Shown: positions 1-6,509, counted from the stretch's first letter. The stretch: DNA of 9,267 nucleotides from Phascolarctobacterium sp. (GCA_019417125.1 DXVZ01000187.1:1-9267), one strand, 5' to 3'. The notes: generated from the letters alone by a model not told the origin. Numbers and translations are program-made.

Positions 1-55
1 TGCCCTGAAATTTCAGGTAACCCGGCACATAAAGTTAATATACAATCTCCACCTT
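1..55 (-). CDS. Third silent tail-fibre C-terminal cassette (partial, runs off the left edge)
   Basis: Reading the minus strand from base 55 leftward gives GGDCILTLCAGLPEISG with no stop before the window edge. This lines up with the active fibre (GGDMLMTKAAGLPNILG) and with the plus-strand cassette (GGDYLATLESGLPDIKG). It starts at the same GGD codons as the other two, directly at a near-copy of the repeat that marks the other two ends. There is no start codon or ribosome binding site: the frame is open a short way upstream (to about base 90) only by chance across the spacer. I infer a promoterless alternative 3' end of the fibre gene, expressed only after DNA rearrangement. The alignment is short (17 residues), so identity rests on the shared G-L-P spacing and the position next to the repeat. 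Confidence 0.68.
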
Positions 56-56
56 T
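44..56 (-). repeat. Putative recombination site 3 (degenerate copy)
   Basis: On the minus strand this reads AAAGGTGGAGATT. It matches site 2 (plus strand, AAGGTGGGGATT at 72-83) at 11 of 12 bases and lies in inverted orientation to it, 16 bases away. It encodes the GGD at the start of the third cassette. It has the same orientation as site 1 at 610-622. It lacks the CC before AAGG that sites 1 and 2 share. Confidence 0.6.
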
Positions 57-58
57 AA

Positions 59-325
59 GCAGATTTAAACCAAGGTGGGGATTATTTAGCTACTTTAGAA
101 AGCGGATTGCCAGATATTAAAGGTGAAATAGGAAGTATTTTAAATGCAAATGTTTGTACTGGTGCTTTTTCTCGAGGGAATATGAGCTTGTATTATGGTA
201 GTGGTGGATATGACGGAGGATATTTTATTGTTAACTTTAATGCATCTTCGTCAAATAAAATATATGGTAACAGCGAAGAAGTTCAGTCGCCGGCTATATC
301 GTGCATAGTGCAGTATAAGTTCTAA
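59..325 (+). CDS. Silent alternative tail-fibre C-terminal cassette (no start codon)
   Basis: The open frame from base 59 (after a TAA at 56-58) to the TAA at 323-325 codes about 88 residues that align with the last part of the minus-strand fibre gene: NQGGDYLATLESGLPDIKG against IQGGDMLMTKAAGLPNILG at the front, and NKIYGNSEEVQSPA...QYKF against NRIYGKSNTVQSPA...QYKF at the end. The middle is glycine- and tyrosine-rich and unrelated. No ATG with a ribosome binding site is present; a TTG at 107 falls inside the conserved region and has none. So this is a promoterless 3' fragment, not a gene in its own right. It joins in frame to the fibre gene if the DNA between 70-82 and 610-622 inverts, replacing 95 C-terminal residues with 80. 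Hand-counted GC for 121-300 is about 36%, clearly below the baseplate genes. Its role as receptor-binding tip is inferred. Confidence 0.82.
   Translation, partial: ADLNQGGDYLATLESGLPDIKGEIGSILNANVCTGAFSRGNMSLYYGSGGYDGGYFIVNFNASSSNKIYGNSEEVQSPAISCIVQYKF
70..82 (+). repeat. Putative recombination site 2, inverted 13-bp repeat
   Basis: CCAAGGTGGGGAT on the plus strand is identical to the minus-strand sequence at 610-622. It encodes Q-G-G-D at the start of the silent cassette, in the same reading register as in the active gene. Bases on both sides differ (TTTAAA before, TATTTAG after). Identity at all wobble positions stands out because the other shared protein motifs of the two ends use different synonymous codons. 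Confidence 0.75.
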
Positions 326-1995
326 AATTTGTACTGCCAAATCATTTCTAAAGCTGGAGATTGCACGGTATTGGATTTTCCGTATATTCGATTTGCACGT
401 GCTGCATCGAAATAAATACATTTAACAGGATTATTAGCATAACCAACATTTCCGTTATGCGATAGCCCTCCTGACGCCGTATAAAGGGCGCCGTTCTGAA
501 TTATAGGATATCTCATACCACTACCACACCAACCACTAATACTGCCATCTCCTGTTGTTGTCAGGCTACCTAAAATGTTAGGCAAACCAGCAGCCTTAGT
601 CATTAACATATCCCCACCTTGGATTACACGTGCGCGATAATCTGGCAAAACGAAGGTATTAACACCATCACCCCAGCCGTATAAATACGGGTAGTTATGA
701 ATGTTGCCATAACTGATTTTTACACCAGTCCCCGCCGCTGTTGCCGCAACGGTAATTGTTACGCTGTCGGTACTGATTTCGTCAATCATGCAATCTTCTG
801 GAATACCGGTGCCGGTAATTAAAATGCCATCGCCGCATACTTCTTTCGCGGTTTGAAGTTTTTCAATATCCTCTGCGCTGATGCCGGTAATAGTAGTACC
901 GCTGACAGTAGTTGTGCCAGTAAAGCTATAACGGTCATCCTTATCGTAAAACAGGTCTTTATCGGTGGCAATTTTAAACGGGCGTTTATAATCACTGCGC
1001 TGTACCGTGGCACCGTTTATCTTTACACAGCCATCATGCAGATACGTATCATAAAAAGGCACACCAACAGGTGTATTAAACCTAATATCATCAACAATCC
1101 ATTCACAGGTACCGTCCGTAATGTACTGCCCCATTGTGCTAACACTGCTAAAACTCGGCTCTACTGCCGCCGTAGTGCCAGCTGTTACACAAAACAGGTA
1201 CGCCCATGACGGCAGGTTCGGCGAATAAGCAATATCGCCGTACTGGTATGGTTTATTACGGGTAAGCATATTTATACCCGTAATAAGAGTTATACCACCG
1301 CCAGCATCCGGAGTAATGCCGTTAATAGACTGTACTACCTGTTTATACGTCTTATCGCCAAACAGTGCTTTATTCTGGTCTCCTGCTGCCGGTGCAGGAA
1401 CCATACCGCGTTTACCGTCTGCTTCTGCCGTTGCGCCGGTAAAATCTTTATGCGCACTATCATCGGCATTATGTGCGGCAAAGGCAGCTTCGTGTGCATC
1501 CTCGCAAGCATCGTGTTCCTGGATTTGTAACTGTACATAGCCCATTGTAGCAAGCGCGGCAGGATCTATATCAACCTCAATATTATCTGTATCGTCCACC
1601 GCAATCATAACGCTAAATTCCTGGCTGATTACCGTACTACCGCCACCGGCAGGCAAGTAGTCAGGCGCGCCGTCAGTCGTATACATATAAAGTATTTCCC
1701 CGTCATCCGGGTCCTGCGCAAAAACCCCAAGTTCCCGCACGTAATACCCTGCTTCCAATCCAGTATTGGATATAGTACTGCTGATTTTACAGTAATCATC
1801 AACAGCCTCTTTTCCGCCGATGCCAAGATTTTGCTCTGGCGCAATTAAGTCCGTCAAAGTTTTTACATCTGTACCTGATGGCACAACGCCGGAACCAAGT
1901 TTTAATTTTGTTATGTGTAGTTGTGTGCCGGCCTGAACTTTAGCCTGCAAGGCTATACCTTTATTGGTCAGCTGCAACCCATTCCAGTTTGCCAT
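322..1995 (-). CDS. H: Tail fibre protein (P2 gpH-like, DUF3751 N-terminus, tail-collar domain, switchable tip)
   Basis: A 557-residue fibre that attaches to the baseplate and recognises the host surface. Residues 1 to about 160 (MANWNGLQLTNKG..., LGSG, GYYVRELGVFA) are a typical phage tail-collar fibre N-terminus of the DUF3751 type. A middle part with YGDIAYSP...GTCEWIVDD modules follows. The run GWGDGVNTFVLPDYRARV near 440-457 is the tail-collar signature (normally LPD-x-RGR). From Q459 the sequence matches the silent cassettes at QGGD, GLP, IYG, QSPA and QYKF, so the last 95 residues are the variable tip. The start ATG follows the gpI stop directly (TAAATG) and has GGAGG eight bases upstream. 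The stop (TAG, 322-324) overlaps the stop of the opposing cassette. P2 carries a fibre-assembly chaperone (gpG) next; none is visible here. Confidence 0.92.
   Translation of the reverse strand: MANWNGLQLTNKGIALQAKVQAGTQLHITKLKLGSGVVPSGTDVKTLTDLIAPEQNLGIGGKEAVDDYCKISSTISNTGLEAGYYVRELGVFAQDPDDGEILYMYTTDGAPDYLPAGGGSTVISQEFSVMIAVDDTDNIEVDIDPAALATMGYVQLQIQEHDACEDAHEAAFAAHNADDSAHKDFTGATAEADGKRGMVPAPAAGDQNKALFGDKTYKQVVQSINGITPDAGGGITLITGINMLTRNKPYQYGDIAYSPNLPSWAYLFCVTAGTTAAVEPSFSSVSTMGQYITDGTCEWIVDDIRFNTPVGVPFYDTYLHDGCVKINGATVQRSDYKRPFKIATDKDLFYDKDDRYSFTGTTTVSGTTITGISAEDIEKLQTAKEVCGDGILITGTGIPEDCMIDEISTDSVTITVAATAAGTGVKISYGNIHNYPYLYGWGDGVNTFVLPDYRARVIQGGDMLMTKAAGLPNILGSLTTTGDGSISGWCGSGMRYPIIQNGALYTASGGLSHNGNVGYANNPVKCIYFDAARANRIYGKSNTVQSPALEMIWQYKF
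610..622 (-). repeat. Putative recombination site 1, inside the active fibre gene
   Basis: The minus strand reads CCAAGGTGGGGAT, identical to site 2 at 70-82 and in inverted orientation. It covers the end of codon 458 and codons 459-462 (Q-G-G-D), immediately after the tail-collar domain and at the start of the region that differs between fibre ends. Confidence 0.75.
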
Positions 1996-2637
1996 TTAGT
2001 ATACCTCCACTCTCTTATGATAATTAATACCGATACCAGTATAAACAACGCCGCTTACTTTCTGGTCAGGGAACGCTGCCGGATAGATTGTTACAGTTTT
2101 ATGCTGCGCAACAATATTCATAAAAAACAGCTTTCCATAAATTTCACGATAAAAACTTAAACCATCAAGCCAACTGCGTGTGTTTTTGGTTTGCTGGATA
2201 GCGCGCTGCAAGTTATCAATAACCTTTTCATCCGGTACAGCTTCTTCAATTAACCGCACCTGAAAATGATAAGGCTCGCCGCCATACTCCCAGTTTTCGT
2301 AAACACGCGCAGATTTAAACACTGCCGTGCAAACTTCTTCCACCGCCGCCGGTGTGCCCTTGCGTTTATGCCAGGCAATCGCCTGCCGTACCAGCGCACG
2401 TTTCTTTTCAATGTCAGCGCTGTAATCGTAAAAATCTACATGGTACTGCCAGGCTAATTCATCAACGATTTCTTCCGGCAGCTCATCAAGCCTGGGCAGT
2501 AATAAAACAAGCCCTGTCGCAGCCGCAATCTCCTGTAATTTTACATCGATTGCATCGCACAAGGCCTGCACGTTTTTATCATTACTTATGCTGGGCGGGG
2601 CTATTGTTTTAAGCTGCACGTCATTAAGCTTATTCAA
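1996..2637 (-). CDS. I: Tail protein I (P2 gpI-like baseplate protein)
   Basis: A 213-residue baseplate component that, in P2, lies between gpJ and the fibre gpH and helps attach the fibre. The stretch from about residue 48 to 125 is the family hallmark: LLPRLDELPEEIVDELAWQY, then DFYDY, IEKKRALV, AWHKRKGTPAAVEEV and YENWEYGG. Length fits the family. The start appears to be a TTG (2635-2637) because no ATG exists in frame anywhere near; a G-rich GGGGGGATGGA tract lies just upstream. It overlaps the end of gpJ by 8 bases, which suggests translational coupling. Its stop touches the fibre start. Confidence 0.93.
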   Translation of the reverse strand: MNKLNDVQLKTIAPPSISNDKNVQALCDAIDVKLQEIAAATGLVLLLPRLDELPEEIVDELAWQYHVDFYDYSADIEKKRALVRQAIAWHKRKGTPAAVEEVCTAVFKSARVYENWEYGGEPYHFQVRLIEEAVPDEKVIDNLQRAIQQTKNTRSWLDGLSFYREIYGKLFFMNIVAQHKTVTIYPAAFPDQKVSGVVYTGIGINYHKRVEVY

Positions 2638-3751
2638 CTTCCATCCCCCCCAAAGACACGTTTGTTGTTTTTGCTATGGCGACCTGCGTTTCTGACACAA
2701 CCGCATAGACCGGCGCCGTTACTACAACGCGCTTTGCCCCGGCATCCATAATCCGGCGGATAAGCTCTGACGGGTTAATGTCACGCCCAAGTTTGGATTT
2801 TTGCCAAAGCACAAAAGCGTTTACGGCTTCCGTTACCTGCTGCTGGATTGTCGTAGCACGGGCTTCATCTTCGCGGTCAATGTAATACGTTGCCGTAATG
2901 TCAAATTCCACTTTGACCGGCGCCACCGCTGAAACCTGGTCTGTCAGCGGCCGCACCGTACGGTCGTTGCAAACTTCCAGCACAGCGTCCAGTATTTCCT
3001 CGCCAGGTATCTCTCCGCCCTCTAAAAGCGGCACAATCTGCACTTTACCCGGCTGCGGGCTTGTTACGGCAACGTCGGTAATAAGCGCCGATGCGCGTTT
3101 GGCAAAATATTCATATGCGCCATCAGGGCCAGCGCAGCTAAATTTTTCCGGCGCTTCGTGGATTGCTTCACGGTAGCTGTCATCGTCTTCCACCTCTGCG
3201 CCGCCCTCGGAAGTTGTTGTATTAACGATGCTTGCCACAAACGGCACCGGGTCCACAATCGTTTTAAGTTCGCCTGGCAGGTATCCGTTGCCGGCGCTGC
3301 CGGTAACTGTACACTGCGCCGATGCCGTTGCCGTAGTTTCACCAGCAACGATGTTTATATTTTCCGTTAAGGCGAAAAACACATTATCGCCTGCCGTAAT
3401 GCGCGTGCCTGCCGGTATTAGCGTAGATACTGCGCGTTCTTCCGATAAAGTAATTTTAACCGTAGTAGTTGCGGCAGCCGCCGCCAGCCTTTCAGCGCCA
3501 ACCAGCACGCCGATATGGTCCAAGTTGCCGCCTGTTGCATAGCGCAGCAAATTTTGCTTGCCGGTATAGTTAATCCACGCGCGCTGCTGGATGATAATAT
3601 CGGCAATAGTGTATAAAAACAACCGGATAGGGTCGCCCTGCGCCAGCGTCCTCCCGGTTATTTCCGTATATAGGTTTACAAGCTCTGCCAGGACCGTTTC
3701 CTTATCGCTGGAAACAAATTCAATTTCCGGCAGGCTGCTAAGTGGCGTCAT
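2630..3751 (-). CDS. J: Baseplate assembly protein J (P2 gpJ-like wedge protein)
   Basis: A 373-residue baseplate wedge protein, the gpJ/gp6/Mu gp47 family that forms the ring around the spike hub. Visible hallmarks are the N-terminal LYTEITGRTLAQGDPIRLFL and AWINYTGKQNLLRYATGGNLD region (about 26-80), RLAAAAATT, a central TSGSAGN-like 'TVTGSAGNGYLPGEL' turn, the GGAEVEDDDSYREAI segment near 185-200, and GPDGAYEYFAKRA followed by TDVAVTSPQPGKVQI. Its start overlaps the gpW stop by 14 bases and its stop overlaps gpI. Length matches the family. Confidence 0.95.
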   Translation of the reverse strand: MTPLSSLPEIEFVSSDKETVLAELVNLYTEITGRTLAQGDPIRLFLYTIADIIIQQRAWINYTGKQNLLRYATGGNLDHIGVLVGAERLAAAAATTTVKITLSEERAVSTLIPAGTRITAGDNVFFALTENINIVAGETTATASAQCTVTGSAGNGYLPGELKTIVDPVPFVASIVNTTTSEGGAEVEDDDSYREAIHEAPEKFSCAGPDGAYEYFAKRASALITDVAVTSPQPGKVQIVPLLEGGEIPGEEILDAVLEVCNDRTVRPLTDQVSAVAPVKVEFDITATYYIDREDEARATTIQQQVTEAVNAFVLWQKSKLGRDINPSELIRRIMDAGAKRVVVTAPVYAVVSETQVAIAKTTNVSLGGMEVE

Positions 3752-4055
3752 TTATCCTCACCTGCACTTTCGGTTTTAAAATGCCGTCCAAGTCGGCTTC
3801 CCACGTTATCCGCGTAACCGTTACCCGTGGTTCGTACTTGCGGATTGCCGTAATAATCTCCTGCCCGATTTTAGCCTGGGCTATGGGCATCGGCATATCT
3901 ACAAACTCTGCATTTACGCCAAAGCTGCGGTCCAGCGGCACGCTGTACACCGGCGTGGCTAAAATGGTGCGGATGTTTTGAAGGATTTCCGCGTATTCAG
4001 ACGCCGGCGCAAAATCAATTTCGCCGGTCTGGCCTGCTAAAACAGATATATCCAT
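3738..4055 (-). CDS. W: gp25/gpW-like baseplate wedge protein
   Basis: A 105-residue protein of the T4 gp25/P2 gpW family, a small baseplate wedge core subunit that contacts the sheath. It shows the family pattern: an N-terminal strand and helix with EYAEILQNIRTILATPVYSVPLDRSFG, and the conserved EPRV motif at residues 75-78, followed by two strands (VTRITWEADLDG and PKVQVRIN). The ATG begins immediately after the gpU stop and the gene overlaps gpJ by 14 bases. Position just before gpJ is the standard order in P2-like phages. Confidence 0.94.
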   Translation of the reverse strand: MDISVLAGQTGEIDFAPASEYAEILQNIRTILATPVYSVPLDRSFGVNAEFVDMPMPIAQAKIGQEIITAIRKYEPRVTVTRITWEADLDGILKPKVQVRINDAT

Positions 4056-4463
4056 TTACACCACCAGCCTTTCGTTATATTCGGATAACGTCACGTCAAG
4101 CGTTATGGACAGCGCCTTTCCAAACGCGTTCCAGGCTTTCACCTGTTCGCCAACGCTCTCTACTACCCAGCTGTTTTTACCAACCGGGCTGCCGTTAAGC
4201 ATCAGCACAACAACTTCGCCGGTATCGCGCATTTCACGCAGCCGCGCGGCTTCACGTTCCGGGTTCAGCCCGTGGTCGCTGCGCAGCTGCATGGCAAAGC
4301 TTATTTTTTCAATATCCGGGCCCAAAAATTCCATCACCGGCTTCTCGCTGATTAAGTCATGCTTTGCCCAGCGCCCGCTGCTTTCACGCCCATAATCTTT
4401 AAAGGTTCGCACAAATCCGCGGGCGACAATAAAAGGCACATCGCCTAAACTGCCAACATACAT
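4056..4463 (-). CDS. U: Phage tail protein U (P2 gpU-like tail terminator)
   Basis: A 135-residue protein resembling P2 gpU, a tail-completion protein at the head-proximal end of the tail. The family features I see are FVRTFKDYGRESSGRWAKHD near residues 17-37, the KPVMEFLGPDIEKISFAMQL segment near 42-62, an LREMRDTGEVVVLMLNG stretch and a C-terminal ITLDVTLSEY strand. A G-rich AGGGGGT tract lies five bases before the ATG. Odd: in P2 gpU sits directly after the tape measure gene and before X, whereas here it follows the PAAR gene and precedes gpW. Confidence 0.88.
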   Translation of the reverse strand: MYVGSLGDVPFIVARGFVRTFKDYGRESSGRWAKHDLISEKPVMEFLGPDIEKISFAMQLRSDHGLNPEREAARLREMRDTGEVVVLMLNGSPVGKNSWVVESVGEQVKAWNAFGKALSITLDVTLSEYNERLVV

Positions 4464-4485
4464 ATTTACCCCCTGCCTTAAATTC

Positions 4486-4497
4486 CCAAACGTTTGG
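4486..4497. repeat. Perfect 12-bp palindrome in the PAAR-gpU gap
   Basis: CCAAACGTTTGG lies in the 43-base gap between the PAAR stop and the gpU start, one of the few real gaps in the operon. It is too short and lacks a T-run to be a convincing terminator. It might be a protein binding site or mean nothing. Confidence 0.3.
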
Positions 4498-4506
4498 TAT
4501 GGTATT

Positions 4507-4797
4507 TTATCCGCCTATAATAACATCGCCGCTGCCCTCTGCGACACTGCCGCCGCAGCTTACGCTGTCGCCGATGCGCCCGGCAGCCTGCCCATTAATA
4601 AACACCGTACTGCTGCCGCTGGCAATTACGCCGCTGTGCGGGCTGTGCACAATGCAGCCGTGTGCCGCATAGCTGTCGCCAACACGGCCAGCGCCTTTGC
4701 CATTAATAATTACATTACCACTGGCGCTTACAAGCGCCGTCGGCGGGCACGCATCGTGCCCTGTATCGTTGTCGCCTAACCTTGTTGCGTTTGACAT
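4507..4797 (-). CDS. PAAR-domain spike-tip protein
   Basis: A 96-residue PAAR protein that would sharpen the tip of the gpV spike. It has the repeating pattern of the family: GKGAGRVGDSYAAHG, HSGVIASGSSTVFINGQAAGRIGDS, and a final SGDVIIGG. Potential metal ligands are the histidines and cysteines in GHDACPP, HGCIVHSPHSG and SVSCGG, in line with the zinc site known for PAAR tips. I chose the ATG at 4795-4797 (MSNATRLGD) because GAGGTG lies six bases upstream; an in-frame GTG at 4806 would itself lie inside that ribosome binding site. It sits 10 bases after the gpV stop. P2 itself has no separate PAAR gene. Confidence 0.93.
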   Translation of the reverse strand: MSNATRLGDNDTGHDACPPTALVSASGNVIINGKGAGRVGDSYAAHGCIVHSPHSGVIASGSSTVFINGQAAGRIGDSVSCGGSVAEGSGDVIIGG

Positions 4798-4807
4798 TGT
4801 AATCACC

Positions 4808-5233
4808 TCAGTTCAAATAGATAATCTGTCCGTTAATAGTAACATTACCGCCGGCAATAATATCAATGTCACCTGTTGCATTTATTGTCAGCTTGCCTGT
4901 ACTGCGGTCATGCTTAATAATTGTGCCGTCACCGTATTTTACGGCGTGCACATCGCCGCTGCTCTCTACCGGCGCGTCAACACTGCTGTAAAAAGAGCCG
5001 AGCACAAATCCTTCGCACACGCCGCGGCCGCTGACGTTTGGCAAAAACAGGCACAGTACCTGCTCATCAACGTCCGGCAGCCAATAATCCTTATTGTTTT
5101 TACTGCCGCGCGTTATTACCGGCAGTTCATATGTAACCATATCGTCCTGCGCAGCAAAAGCCACTCGCACAGTTCCGGTCGCCGCGTTAACGCTTGAAAC
5201 CGTGCCAACGCGGATAAGCTTTTTAATATCCAT
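4808..5233 (-). CDS. V: Baseplate spike protein V (P2 gpV-like, membrane-piercing)
   Basis: A 141-residue central spike protein. Residues about 7-85 look like the gp5/gpV OB-fold (RVGTVSSVNAATGTVRVAF, LPVITRGSKNNKDYWLPDVDEQVLCLFLP, GFVLGSFYS). The C-terminal part is a beta-helix needle: KYGDGTIIKHDRSTGKLTINATG then DIDIIAGGNVTING. It is rather short for the family and has no obvious HxH metal tip, which fits with the separate PAAR tip coded next. The start overlaps the gpD stop by 11 bases and has AAGGCGG upstream. Confidence 0.93.
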   Translation of the reverse strand: MDIKKLIRVGTVSSVNAATGTVRVAFAAQDDMVTYELPVITRGSKNNKDYWLPDVDEQVLCLFLPNVSGRGVCEGFVLGSFYSSVDAPVESSGDVHAVKYGDGTIIKHDRSTGKLTINATGDIDIIAGGNVTINGQIIYLN

Positions 5234-6275
5234 CCAAACACCGCCTTACGCTGATGCCAGTAGTATAACCGCCGCCAATGTTATGCTGCGATTCCGTTAT
5301 GATGTACTTACCATCATAAGCGCCGAAGCCTAAAATATTTACCGTAATGCCAGCAACAAGATGCAGGCTGCCGGGCAGGTTTATACTGCCGGTTACTTCT
5401 TCGCAGTTTTTCTCACGCAGGCGCTTTTTCGCCAGGCGTTCCGCATCGGCGGTGTTTTCCACCTGCTCTTGCACCTGCAATGTCTTGCCGGTTTTGCCCG
5501 GCGCGGCAAACGTTGCTTCGATAACCGCTTTATTCTGCCCCTGCTGATATTTTACGTGGCACGCTGCATAAACATCGCGCAGCTTACGTGTAAAGCTATA
5601 ACCAAGCATTGCAGGCAAATAAATAATACTGCCCAGTGCGGTATACGCCGTTCCCGGCTTAACGATGGTAATAACAGCGTCTGCTGCTTCATACATTGCC
5701 TCATCAAAAATAATAAGCTGCCCTGCGCTTATTTTAAGCGCCAGCCCGTAGTCACCGCATAATGCCAATAAAAAAGACAGGTCAGACTGTTCTGTCTGCT
5801 CTGCCCTTTCGATTGTCGGATTATAATCAGTATCAAAATAAAGTTCCAGCCCAGCCGCCGCTGCTATATCATTGGCAATGGTTTTAATTTCGGCTTTTTC
5901 CCAGCTGCGCGTATGCCCCTCGCCGCGCAGCGTGTTATTAAACGGCACGGACACTGCTTTAAGCTGCGCTTCGGACGGATAGCCGGTACTGGTTATTTCG
6001 TCCAGTTCAAACGTGCCCAGGTGTAGCGCCTCCGGCAGATTTCCCGCGTCGCTCCAGTTATTTACTACAAGCGATACGTCAAGCGTAGCGCCAAGTTCCG
6101 GCATCCACGCCGATTGCCAAAGGCCTGCACGGTCTTCCAGTGTTATCTGCAAATCATCTGCCTGCCCGCTCATTGCGTCCCGGTAGCTGATGTTTTTCAC
6201 ATACGGCATAAGGCTTGCCGATATGTCCTTATTATCGTACTTAATTATTGCGCTTATGCGTCTTGCCTGCGCCAT
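5223..6275 (-). CDS. D: Tail protein D (P2 gpD / late control D protein family)
   Basis: A 350-residue hub protein of the gpD/gp27/VgrG-like family that forms the ring joining tail tube to spike. Visible features are the N-terminal SYRDAMSGQADDLQITLEDRAGLW region, the LGTFELDEITSTGYPSEAQLKAVSVPF segment around 90-115, LRGEGHTRSWE, IANDIAAAAGLEL, and the middle EQTEQSDLSFLLALCGDYGLALKI motif. The C-terminal part has ERLAKKRLREKN and LVAGITVNILGFGAYDGKYIITESQHNIGGGYTT, both family-typical. GGAGG lies seven bases before the ATG. It begins one base after the gpX stop and overlaps gpV. In P2 the homologue was named for a role in late gene control; the structural role is the safe call. Confidence 0.95.
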   Translation of the reverse strand: MAQARRISAIIKYDNKDISASLMPYVKNISYRDAMSGQADDLQITLEDRAGLWQSAWMPELGATLDVSLVVNNWSDAGNLPEALHLGTFELDEITSTGYPSEAQLKAVSVPFNNTLRGEGHTRSWEKAEIKTIANDIAAAAGLELYFDTDYNPTIERAEQTEQSDLSFLLALCGDYGLALKISAGQLIIFDEAMYEAADAVITIVKPGTAYTALGSIIYLPAMLGYSFTRKLRDVYAACHVKYQQGQNKAVIEATFAAPGKTGKTLQVQEQVENTADAERLAKKRLREKNCEEVTGSINLPGSLHLVAGITVNILGFGAYDGKYIITESQHNIGGGYTTGISVRRCLDGY

Positions 6276-6276
6276 A

Positions 6277-6480
6277 TTATCGCCTCCACGGCGGCAGCGT
6301 GTTTGTTACCGGCTTTTCGTAATCCGGCACAGTAAACACAACTCCTGCCGGGAACACTACGGTATCTACGTAAGCTTCATTGGCAGCCATTAACACGTTA
6401 ATACCGCTTTCATCGCCGTAGCATTTATAGGCGATGCTGTCCCACATATCGCCCTGCACGGTTCTATAAGTTTTTGACAT
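6277..6480 (-). CDS. X: Tail protein X (P2 gpX-like, LysM-type)
   Basis: A 67-residue protein of the P2 gpX family, small LysM-like tail proteins that sit on the tail/baseplate. The sequence YRTVQGDMWDSIAYKCYGDES with VLMAANEAYVD and FPAGVVFTVPDY is the family pattern. I place the start at the ATG 6478-6480 (MSKTYRTVQ) because AGGAAG lies eight bases before it; an in-frame GTG at 6489 sits too close to that site. In P2, X follows T and U closely; here the hicAB pair separates it from the tape measure gene. Confidence 0.92.
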   Translation of the reverse strand: MSKTYRTVQGDMWDSIAYKCYGDESGINVLMAANEAYVDTVVFPAGVVFTVPDYEKPVTNTLPPWRR

Positions 6481-6509
6481 AACCACCACTTCCTACCGCT
6501 TGCAAAATT

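Larger units (their letters stand above)
70..622. other. Predicted invertible segment carrying two alternative fibre 3' ends
   Basis: The segment is bounded by the identical inverted 13-bp repeats at 70-82 and 610-622 and contains two convergent fibre C-termini: cassette B rightward to 325 and the active end leftward to 322. Inversion would fuse the constant part of the fibre gene (codons 1 to about 462) in frame to cassette B, and leave the present end silent. This arrangement is known from Mu Gin, P1 Cin and p15B Min tail-fibre switches and the R64 pilus shufflon. Which recombinase acts is not visible here. Confidence 0.75.

Noticed and set aside
4..17. Perfect 14-bp palindrome CCTGAAATTTCAGG at the left edge
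   Set aside because: It falls in the conserved G-L-P-E-I-S-G codons of the third fibre cassette, so coding explains it; no T-run follows and it does not recur in the window.
107..325. Independent small protein starting at TTG 107
   Set aside because: The TTG codes the L of the conserved GLP motif and has no ribosome binding site; similarity to the fibre extends upstream of it to at least base 71.
70..622. Diversity-generating retroelement acting on the fibre C-terminus
   Set aside because: The two ends differ everywhere, including length and gaps, not just at adenines of a template, and there is no reverse transcriptase or template repeat in the window.
853..1209. Plus-strand open frame within the tail fibre gene
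   Set aside because: Shadow of the fibre coding sequence, with no ribosome binding site or recognisable domain.
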